A stretch of DNA of 64,000 nt from Candidatus Lutibacillus vidarii (GTDB taxonomy: Bacteria; Actinomycetota; Actinomycetes; Actinomycetales; Dermatophilaceae). Of the stretch, positions 48,699 through 55,740 are shown in pieces. How positions within the stretch are numbered: position 1 is the stretch's first letter; each line of letters starts with the position of its first letter. Location: NCBI GenBank assembly GCA_016717165.1, contig JADKGA010000003.1, positions 372,001-436,000 on the forward strand, in the 5' to 3' direction. The notes under the pieces are model-generated. The model saw only the letters and a program-made list of their open reading frames with translations. It was not told the origin of the DNA and made no database searches. The position numbers were made by a program, and so were the translations under genes.

Positions 48699-50225
48699 CT
48701 AGTACGCCCCGGACCCTCGCAGTACGGCCTTGAACGTTCGGACGAGGATCTGCAGGTCGAGGATCGGGGTCCAGTTGTCGACATACCACAGGTCGAGCCG
48801 CAAGGACTCCTCCCACGAGAGGTCCGAGCGACCGCTCACCTGCCACAGACCCGTCATCCCAGGCCGGACGTGCAGCCGTCGGACGGCGTCGGACTCGTAC
48901 TCGGCAACTTCCGACGGCAGCGGCGGACGCGGCCCGATGAGGGACATCTCACCCCGGACGACGTTGATCAGCTGCGGCAGCTCGTCAATGGAGAACCGGC
49001 GGATGAACTTGCCGACCTTGGTGACCCGCGGGTCATCCTTCATCTTGAAGAGGATGCCGTTGCCATCGCTCTCCTCGGCCAGGTCGGCGAGGAGCGCCTC
49101 GGCGTTGGTCACCATGGACCGGAACTTCACCATGCCGAAGGGTCGGCCCTGTGCACCGATCCGGGTCTGCCGGAAGAAGACTGGGCCCGGGTTCTCGAGC
49201 TTGATGGCGATGGCGACGGAGACCATGAGCGGCAGGAAGAAGAATGTGATCGACAGGGCGAGAACCCGGTCGAGGAGCATCTTGCCGACGGCGCGCAGAC
49301 CCGAGTGCAAGGGGCGTTCGACATGGAGCAAGGACATCCCCGCAGTGGGCCGCAGGGTCAGCCGTGGGCCGGCCACCTCGACAATACCGGGCGAGACGAC
49401 CAGGTCGACCCCGAGCTCCTCGAGGGCCCAGCCGAGCCGCCGCAGTGAGTGGCCGACCAGGTCGGGGTGGCTCGAGACCGCGACGACTTCGGCCTGGTAC
49501 TCGTTCACCGCGAGCAGCGCGGTCTCAGGGCCGCCGTAGACCGGGACGCCGCCGACACTGGAGCCGAGGTAGTCGCCCGAGTCGAGACCGGAGACGCAGG
49601 CCGCGACAACGGTCAGCCCGGATGCGGGGTTGTTCTGGATCTCGCGGACCATGTCGGCGACCGAGTCGACCCGCCCGACGACCACCGTCGGGGAGAAGCA
49701 GAGCCCGTCACGGCGCTGGGCGCCGAGCCAGTGGCGCAACACCCAGCGGCAGACCTCCGACAGGACGAGGATGAGCGGGATCGCGGTGAGGACGAACCCG
49801 CGGGCCACCTGAGCCTTGGTCACATAGGAGACGAAGGCGGTCCCGGCGGTCAGCCAAAGCACCGCGGACCAGATGGCGCGGTACTCCATGGTCCCGCTGC
49901 CGAGGATGCGGTGGTCGTATCCATCGGCGAAGGCGACGGTCAGCACCCAGACGAGCGGGGTGATCGCCGCGAGTGCGAGATAAGTCGCGTTGGGGTACCC
50001 GTCGAACCGGAACCACGCGCCACAGACACCGGCGGTCAGGCCAGCGAGCAGGTCGAGGCCAAGGGCCCGGACCCGGTAGCTACGTACCCACGCACTCGAG
50101 ACGCCCTGGCGCATCGGCGGCAGCCCGAGCCGCAACGACCGTGAACCAGCCCCCGCCTGGGTCAGCGGACCCGTGATCGGGTTCGGCCGCCCCACGCCTG
50201 CATATTCCGTCACTTCGGCCCCCAT
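48699..50225 (-). CDS. Polyprenyl-phosphate glycosyl-1-phosphate transferase (exopolysaccharide initiation)
   Basis: 508 residues. An N-terminal block of five membrane helices and a CoA-binding-like domain (SPTVVVGRVDSVADMVREIQ) precede TM LLDRVLALSITFFFLPLMVSV. The catalytic bacterial-sugar-transferase domain follows: KLENPGPVFFRQTRIGAQGR, GMVKFRSMV, RRFSIDELPQLINVVRGEMS, LIGPRPPLP. WbaP/CpsE-type enzymes load the first sugar-1-phosphate on undecaprenyl phosphate. The gene precedes cysQ by 207 bp on the same strand. ATG 50225 is used; GTG starts slightly downstream are possible. Confidence 0.93.
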   Translation of the reverse strand: MGAEVTEYAGVGRPNPITGPLTQAGAGSRSLRLGLPPMRQGVSSAWVRSYRVRALGLDLLAGLTAGVCGAWFRFDGYPNATYLALAAITPLVWVLTVAFADGYDHRILGSGTMEYRAIWSAVLWLTAGTAFVSYVTKAQVARGFVLTAIPLILVLSEVCRWVLRHWLGAQRRDGLCFSPTVVVGRVDSVADMVREIQNNPASGLTVVAACVSGLDSGDYLGSSVGGVPVYGGPETALLAVNEYQAEVVAVSSHPDLVGHSLRRLGWALEELGVDLVVSPGIVEVAGPRLTLRPTAGMSLLHVERPLHSGLRAVGKMLLDRVLALSITFFFLPLMVSVAIAIKLENPGPVFFRQTRIGAQGRPFGMVKFRSMVTNAEALLADLAEESDGNGILFKMKDDPRVTKVGKFIRRFSIDELPQLINVVRGEMSLIGPRPPLPSEVAEYESDAVRRLHVRPGMTGLWQVSGRSDLSWEESLRLDLWYVDNWTPILDLQILVRTFKAVLRGSGAY

Positions 50226-50502
50226 GACCTAGTCCCGCGTACCCCTGATACGCGTCACGACGAGACGGCAACGCCCAGTTGCCAGTGATCTTCGTCTGTG
50301 AGTTGCCCCAAGAAACTTCTCCCATGGCACCGCGTCCAGCCAGCCCCAACCTCTCCCACAGAGGTCTTCGAGACTGCCCTGATACGCGGTGCAGGGCAAC
50401 CATAGCCCATCCCCTAGGGGCCCCGCGCGAGAACGACAGAAATCGGGAAGGTGTCCGGCCGGGACCAAGGAGGAACTGCCGAACCTGCGGCCGAAGGGTC
50501 GG

Positions 50503-51105
50503 TCAACGCCCCGACGGCGGTGCGTGGAAGCGCTGCTGGGCGGCCTCCAGACCCGCCCTGACCAGCAGCTCGACGGCGTCGGCGGCGTCGGAGACGAGGA
50601 AGGGGAGGTCCGCCCGCTGGGTCGAGGAGAAGTCCCGCAGGACGTAGTCGGCCCCCGCCATCCGGCCCGGTGGCCGCCCGATCCCGGCGCGCACACGGTA
50701 GTAGTCCTGGGTCCCGAGCGCGGAGCTGACCGAGCGGAGGCCGTTGTGCCCAGCGTCGCCGCCGCCGAACTTGAGCCGCACCCGACCGAACTCGACGTCG
50801 AGCTCGTCATGGACGACGATGAGGCGCTCCGGCGCGACGCCGAAGAACTGACACAGCGCCTTGACCGGCCCACCTGACTCGTTCATGAACCCGGAAGGCA
50901 CGGCGAGGACCGCGGCCGGCCCGGGAGCTCCCCCCGGCTCGATGCCGAGGCGCACCTGCGCCAGTGCCGCTCGCGCTTTGTGCGCGCGCAGGGTCGACCG
51001 GGTGCGGTTCGCCAGCTCGGCGACGGTCATCGCGCCGAGGTTGTGGCGCGTGGTCGCGTATGCCGGCCCCGGGTTGCCGAGACCGACGACGAGCCAGGCG
51101 CTCAC
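50503..51105 (-). CDS. pth: Peptidyl-tRNA hydrolase
   Basis: 200 residues. The N-terminus WLVVGLGNPGPAYATTRHNLG contains the substrate-binding Asn and catalytic His. VPSGFMNESGGPVKAL, IVVHDELDVEFGRVRLKFGG and GDAGHNGLRSV are further family signatures. It frees tRNAs from prematurely released peptidyl-tRNA. GTG 51105 fits the conserved start. It lies 25 nt after rplY. The island begins downstream of it. Confidence 0.96.
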   Translation of the reverse strand: MSAWLVVGLGNPGPAYATTRHNLGAMTVAELANRTRSTLRAHKARAALAQVRLGIEPGGAPGPAAVLAVPSGFMNESGGPVKALCQFFGVAPERLIVVHDELDVEFGRVRLKFGGGDAGHNGLRSVSSALGTQDYYRVRAGIGRPPGRMAGADYVLRDFSSTQRADLPFLVSDAADAVELLVRAGLEAAQQRFHAPPSGR

Positions 51106-51130
51106 CGGAAGGCCCGCGCGGTGGTGGTGA

Positions 51131-51730
51131 TCAGCTCTCGTCGGCGGGGGCCTCGGCCTCGTCGGCCGGGGCCTCCTCGCCGCCGAGGTCCTCGGCCACC
51201 GGTGCCGCGACATTGACGACCAGGGTGTCTGCGTCGTCGACGAGGACGGCGCCCTCCGGCAGGGTGAGGTCGCTCGCGTGGATCTGGGTGCCGAGCTCGA
51301 CGCCCTCGATGGAGACCACGACGTGCTCGGGGATACTGGTCGCCTCGACCTCAAGGAGCAGGGTCTGCGACTCGACGGTGACGACGGCCCCGCCGACGGC
51401 CTCGCCCTCGGTGACGACCGGGACCTCGACCTGGACCTTCTCGCCCTTGCGGACGATGACGAGGTCGACGTGCTCGATGACCGGTCGCACCGGGTCGCGC
51501 TGGATGTCCTTGGCCAGGGCGAGCTGGACCGTGCCGTCGAGGTCGATGGCGAGCAGCGCGTTGGCGTGCTTGAGCGCCATCATCGTGTCGTGGCCCGGCA
51601 AGGTGATGTGGACCGGGTCGGTGCCGTGGCCATACATGACGGCGGGGACATTCCCGGCGCGGCGGATCCGGCGAGCGGCCCCCTTGCCGAACTCGCTGCG
51701 GGCGGTGGCGACCAGGGTGGTCTCGGACAT
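51131..51730 (-). CDS. rplY: 50S ribosomal protein L25/general stress protein Ctc
   Basis: 199 residues of the long TL5/Ctc type. The N-terminal 5S rRNA-binding domain is SETTLVATARSEFGKGAARR, AGNVPAVMYGHG, ALLAIDLDGTVQLALAKDIQ. The C-terminal beta domain is PEHVVVSIEGVELGTQIHAS. The acidic Ala/Glu-rich tail is typical of actinobacteria. The usual partner of pth, and co-oriented with it. Confidence 0.96.
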   Translation of the reverse strand: MSETTLVATARSEFGKGAARRIRRAGNVPAVMYGHGTDPVHITLPGHDTMMALKHANALLAIDLDGTVQLALAKDIQRDPVRPVIEHVDLVIVRKGEKVQVEVPVVTEGEAVGGAVVTVESQTLLLEVEATSIPEHVVVSIEGVELGTQIHASDLTLPEGAVLVDDADTLVVNVAAPVAEDLGGEEAPADEAEAPADES

Positions 51731-51878
51731 GGGGTGCTCCTACGGGTCAAGGCGGCGACGGTGGTGGCGGGCCTCGACGCGGGACGCGGCACGAGCGGCG
51801 CGACGCGGAGGCATCTCGCCACGTCGATCACGGACGCGCGGTTCGTGCGACGTCCCTCGCCGAGGCAACCCCTCGATC

Positions 51879-52811
51879 TTAGGCGAGACCCCCCGGGGCG
51901 GGGAAATCGCCGACCGGCCCGACGTCCGCGCGCTCGCCCCAGCGCACCGCCGCGACCCCGGCGACGACGAGCGCCCCGCCGACGAGCTGGGCCGTCCCGG
52001 GCAGCTCGTCCAGCAGCGCCCAGGCGAGAAAAACCGCGAAAAGGACCTCGGTCAGGCCGACGACCGAGGCGACGGTCGAGCCGAGGCGGCGGGCCCCGAT
52101 CGCCCCGAGGAGGTAGGCGAAGGCCGCGGCGATGAGGGAGAGGCTGAGCACGCCCCACCACCAGGGGACCTGCCGGCCGGCGAGGACGATCGGCTCGCCT
52201 GCGCTGCCCCACGGGAGCAGCCCAGCCAGGCCCAGGGCGCCCATGAGCGCGGCCCCGAGGAGCATCCCCAGGGCGGCCAGGGTGACCGACGGCAGGTCGG
52301 CGTGCGCCCGCGCGATGATGACGAAGTATGCCGCCAGCCCGATCGCGGACGAGCTCGCCCAGAGCACCCCGACCAGGTCCGGCGAGGACGCACCGGAGAC
52401 GTCGAGGACGAGGACCAGCCCGAGGACCGCGAGGACGACGCCGCCGACGGTGGCCCGGTGCGGGGCGCGCCCGGTCCGCAACCAGAGCCAGAGCACGACG
52501 AGGACGATGCCGAGGTACTCGATGAGCAGGGCGATGCTCACCTGCAGATGGGTCACCGCGTTGAAGTAGGCGATCTGGCATCCGGCGACGCCGGTCAGCG
52601 CAACCCCGACGATGAGCCACCACTCGGCTCGGACCACCCCCCAGCGGCCCCGGCTGGCCATGATGGCCGGGCCGAGCAGCACCAGCCCGGCGATGCCGAC
52701 GCGCGCGGTGACCAGAGTGGTCGGGGTCCAGCCGGTGGCCAGCAGGGCCTTGGCGACCGGGCCCGAGGTGGCGAAGGCCGCCGAGGAGGCGATCATCGCG
52801 AGCAGGCCCAC
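51879..52811 (-). CDS. EamA/DMT-family transporter
   Basis: 310 residues, ten predicted helices in two EamA halves (GLLAMIASSAAFATSGPVAK; GVLWASSSAIGLAAYFVIIA). GLTEVLFAVFLAWALLDELPGTAQLVGGALVVAGV is the usual end of the second half. The substrate is not predictable. GTG 52811 is the only standard start before an upstream in-frame stop. It follows the oxidoreductase gene by 28 nt. Confidence 0.88.
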   Translation of the reverse strand: MGLLAMIASSAAFATSGPVAKALLATGWTPTTLVTARVGIAGLVLLGPAIMASRGRWGVVRAEWWLIVGVALTGVAGCQIAYFNAVTHLQVSIALLIEYLGIVLVVLWLWLRTGRAPHRATVGGVVLAVLGLVLVLDVSGASSPDLVGVLWASSSAIGLAAYFVIIARAHADLPSVTLAALGMLLGAALMGALGLAGLLPWGSAGEPIVLAGRQVPWWWGVLSLSLIAAAFAYLLGAIGARRLGSTVASVVGLTEVLFAVFLAWALLDELPGTAQLVGGALVVAGVAAVRWGERADVGPVGDFPAPGGLA

Positions 52812-52839
52812 GTCGAGCCGCGACCGCGCGGCGCGCAGG

Positions 52840-53346
52840 TCAACGGTCAGGGTAGGTCACCTCGAAGACCGGGATCTGGTCGGCATACCGCTGGATCTGG
52901 TCCAGCGGCTGGGACCGGTCCACCGGGACGTGCGGGCGGGCGCCCGGCGCGGCGTCGAGAAAGGCCTGGATCAGCCGGGCGCGGCCCTCGACCGGGGTCT
53001 CGACGAGGATGACCCGGTCGTGGTGGCGCCCGTCGTGGAGCATGGCGTGGCCGCCGGCGGCCTGGATATTGCGCACCCAGTTCGCCGTCGGGCCGAGCAT
53101 CGACCCGACGTACACCCGCCCGTCCACGCGCACCGGGATGATCGGGACGTCGATCGGCGTGCCGCTGGAGCGGCCGACGACGACAAGGGTGGAGACGCCG
53201 CCGACCCGGACGCCGCGGCGCGCAAGCCGGGCCCACAGCGCATTGAGCCGCTTGGCCCGGGCGTTGGGGCGGCCACCGGCATACATCCGCCGGGTGTTCT
53301 CGGCCCAGAGGTCGGTCAGCCGTTCCCGCAGTCCCACGACCCTCAC
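52840..53346 (-). CDS. Deazaflavin (F420)-dependent nitroreductase-family protein
   Basis: 168 residues with a split-beta-barrel. GGVSTLVVVGRSSGTPIDVPIIPVRVDG and GPTANWVRNIQAAGGHAMLHDGRHH are the pattern of DDN/nitroreductase-family proteins in actinobacteria, which use F420 or related cofactors. The N-terminal 30 or so residues (LTDLWAENTRRMYAGGRPNA) are helical. GTG 53346 overlaps the prs stop (GTGA). Substrate unknown. Confidence 0.8.
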   Translation of the reverse strand: MRVVGLRERLTDLWAENTRRMYAGGRPNARAKRLNALWARLARRGVRVGGVSTLVVVGRSSGTPIDVPIIPVRVDGRVYVGSMLGPTANWVRNIQAAGGHAMLHDGRHHDRVILVETPVEGRARLIQAFLDAAPGARPHVPVDRSQPLDQIQRYADQIPVFEVTYPDR

Positions 53347-54323
53347 GCCCCGCCGTCGAACATCTTGGTCACCGAGCCGTCCTCGAAGACCTCCTTGATG
53401 GCCCGGGAGATCAGCGGGGCGATCGAGAGGATGGTCAGCTTGGGGAACTGCCGGTCCGGGGGGATCGGCAAGGTGTTGGTGACGATGACCTCCACGGCCC
53501 CACACGCGCTGAGCCGGTCGGGCGCCGGCCCGGAGAGGATCGCGTGGGTCGCTGCGACGACGACGCCGGTCGCCCCGGCCGCCATGATGACGTCGGCGGC
53601 CTTGGTGATCGTGCCCCCGGTGTCGATCATGTCGTCGACGAGGACGCAGAGTCGCCCGGCGACATCGCCGACGACCCGGTTGGCGACGGTCTCGTTGGGC
53701 CGGTTGATATCTCGGGTCTTGTGGACGAAGGCCAGCGGTGCGCCGCCGAGGCGGCGGGACCACTGTTCGGCGACCTTGATCCGGCCGGCGTCGGGCGAGA
53801 CGACGGCGAAGTCCGCCCCGGCATACGTGGTTGCCACATAGTCGGAGAGCACCGGCAGGGCCATGAGGTGGTCCACCGGGCCGTCGAAGAACCCCTGGAT
53901 CTGCGCGGTGTGCAGGTCGACGGCCATGAGCCGGTCGGCGCCGGCGGCGCGGAAGAGGTCGGCCATGAGGCGGGCCGAGATCGGCTCGCGGCCGCGGTGC
54001 TTCTTGTCCTGGCGGGCGTAGCCGTAGAAGGGCAGCACGACGGTGATCCGCTTGGCCGAAGCCCGCTTGAGCGCGTCGACCATGATGAGCTGCTCCATGA
54101 TCCACTCGTTGATCGGCGCGGTGTGGCTCTGCAGGACGAAGGCGTCCGAGCCGCGCACCGACTCCTCGTAGCGGACGTAGATCTCGCCGTTGGCGAAGTC
54201 GTAGGCGGTCGTGGGGACCGGTTCGACGCCCAGCTGCTCGGCGACCTCCTTGGCCAGCTCGGGGTGGGCGCGGCCGGAGAAGATCATCAGCCACTTGCTC
54301 GTCGACCGCTCGATGCCGCTCAC
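53343..54323 (-). CDS. prs: Ribose-phosphate pyrophosphokinase
   Basis: 326 residues. Makes PRPP from ribose-5-phosphate and ATP. Motifs: LMIFSGRAHPELAKEVAEQL, GEIYVRYEESVRGSDAFVLQ, FYGYARQDKKHRGREPISAR, DLHTAQIQGFFDGPVDHL and the PRPP loop VLVDDMIDTGGTITKAAD. GTG 54323 overlaps the glmU stop (GTGA). The glmU-prs pair is a classic actinobacterial operon. Confidence 0.97.
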   Translation of the reverse strand: MSGIERSTSKWLMIFSGRAHPELAKEVAEQLGVEPVPTTAYDFANGEIYVRYEESVRGSDAFVLQSHTAPINEWIMEQLIMVDALKRASAKRITVVLPFYGYARQDKKHRGREPISARLMADLFRAAGADRLMAVDLHTAQIQGFFDGPVDHLMALPVLSDYVATTYAGADFAVVSPDAGRIKVAEQWSRRLGGAPLAFVHKTRDINRPNETVANRVVGDVAGRLCVLVDDMIDTGGTITKAADVIMAAGATGVVVAATHAILSGPAPDRLSACGAVEVIVTNTLPIPPDRQFPKLTILSIAPLISRAIKEVFEDGSVTKMFDGGA

Positions 54324-55420
54324 TGCGGGTCACCCTCCGTGGTCGCATGTCGGTCGGTGAACGGACCGACGCTGTCGCCCGGCGCGATATCGCTGCCGGG
54401 GTGGAGGACGGCATACGGGCCGACGGTCGCCTCCGCGCCCACCCTCGCCAACGTGGCATGCGTGCGTATGACGACCGCGCGGTCGCCCACCTCACAGCTG
54501 TCGAGGGTGGTGTCGGGCCCGATGACCACCTCAGCGCCGATCGTCGTGGCCCCGAGCAGCTGGGTGCCAGGGAGGATCCGGCAGTCGCGGCCGAGGGCGA
54601 CATCGGCGTCGAGCCAGGTCGTGGCGGGGTCGACGATGGTCACGCCCTCGCGCATCCAGCGCCGGCAGACCCTTGCGTTGAGCTCGGCACCGAGGGTGGC
54701 CAGCTGCACCCGGTCGTTGACGCCCTCGGTCTGCCAGACGTCGTCGATGACGTGGGCGCGGACGAGGTGCCCGGACTCCCGCGCGATCCGCACGACGTCG
54801 GTGAGGTACTTCTCCCCCTGGGCGTTGTCCGTGCCGACCTGGTCCAGGGCGGCTCGCAGGACGGCGACGTCGAAGGCGTAGATGCCGGAGTTGATCTCGT
54901 CGATGGCCGCCTCGTCGGGCGTCGCGTCCTTCTGCTCGACGATCCGCTCCACCTGGCCGTCGACGTCCCGGATGACCCGGCCGTAGCCGGTCGGGTCGGG
55001 CACCCGAGCGGTGACGACCGAGACGGAGCTGCCGCTCTCGTCGTGGGCCGCGGTGAGCTCGCGCAGGGTGAGGGCCGTCAGGAGGGGCACATCGCCATAG
55101 GTGACCAGCACGGTCCCGGCGAGATCGTCGGGCAGCTCGTCGAGACCGCACTCCACCGCTCGACCGGTGCCCTTGACATCGTCCTGGTCGGCGATGACCA
55201 GCTGGTCGTCATACTCCTGGCAGAAGGCGACCACCTGCTCCCGCGCGTGCCGGACGACGACCTCCACGTGGTCCGCACCGGTGCCACGGGCGGCGCTGAT
55301 CGCGTGCCCGAGCAGGGTGCGCCCACCGATCCGGTGGAGCACCTTGGGGGTGCTCGACCTCATTCGGGTGCCCTCACCTGCAGCGAGGATGACGACGGCC
55401 ACGGGGCGTCGGGTCGTCAC
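54320..55420 (-). CDS. glmU: GlmU-type uridylyltransferase lacking the acetyltransferase half
   Basis: 366 residues; usual GlmU is 450-490. The pyrophosphorylase domain is complete: VVILAAGEGTRMRSSTPKVLH, LVTYGDVPLLTALTLREL, RVPDPTGYGRVIRDVDGQVE, EINSGIYAFDVAVLRAALDQ and QTEGVNDRVQLATLGAELNA. A few left-handed beta-helix coils follow (DCRILPGTQLLGATTIGAEV). The protein ends at VGPYAVLHPGSDIAPGDSVG plus 15 residues, before the Lys/His/Asn acetyl-transfer residues; the usual YLRPG Arg is His. The stop overlaps prs, so no lost exon-like remainder is present. Confidence 0.9.
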   Translation of the reverse strand: MTTRRPVAVVILAAGEGTRMRSSTPKVLHRIGGRTLLGHAISAARGTGADHVEVVVRHAREQVVAFCQEYDDQLVIADQDDVKGTGRAVECGLDELPDDLAGTVLVTYGDVPLLTALTLRELTAAHDESGSSVSVVTARVPDPTGYGRVIRDVDGQVERIVEQKDATPDEAAIDEINSGIYAFDVAVLRAALDQVGTDNAQGEKYLTDVVRIARESGHLVRAHVIDDVWQTEGVNDRVQLATLGAELNARVCRRWMREGVTIVDPATTWLDADVALGRDCRILPGTQLLGATTIGAEVVIGPDTTLDSCEVGDRAVVIRTHATLARVGAEATVGPYAVLHPGSDIAPGDSVGPFTDRHATTEGDPQ

Positions 55421-55556
55421 GGTCGGGGCCTCCCCGGGGGCTGGGCGGGTCTGCGGCTGGGCTCGCCCATGGTACTCGTCCGACGGTCGCCCCGCAGAGC
55501 GCGTGAACGGCGCGGCACCGGTGGCCGGTTGGGGTCGGCGAACTGTCGGCGCACGG

Positions 55557-55635
55557 CTCCCCGGGCTGGAATCGAACCAGCGTCGCTAATCCTGATTCAA
55601 AGTCAGGCGGGCCCTGCCAGCAGACCAACCGGGGA
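55557..55635 (-). tRNA. tRNA-Gln (anticodon TTG)
   Basis: Acceptor stem TCCCCGG/CCGGGGA; anticodon stem CCTGA/TCAGG with loop CTTTGAA (anticodon TTG); T arm GCTGG TTCGATT CCAGC. CCA is not encoded. The stretch between anticodon and T stems (about 9 nt) is longer than usual. A tRNA-Gln upstream of glmU is the normal arrangement in actinobacteria. Confidence 0.93.
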
Positions 55636-55740
55636 CCGGTCCCGTAGGACCCGGTCCAGGGTACTTGAGCGGCGGTGTCCCTGCGGTCGTGCGGTCACGT
55701 CGGCCGGTTCGACGTTGGTGGCCGCGCGGTCACCGTCGGG

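Noticed and set aside
50964..53012. Long plus-strand open frame opposite pth, rplY and the DMT gene
   Set aside because: Arg/Ala/Pro-rich antisense shadow of three well-supported minus-strand genes.
55557..55635. tRNA-Gln as integration site of the island
   Set aside because: It is 5 kb away from the island border, is intact, and no duplicate of its 3' end was seen.
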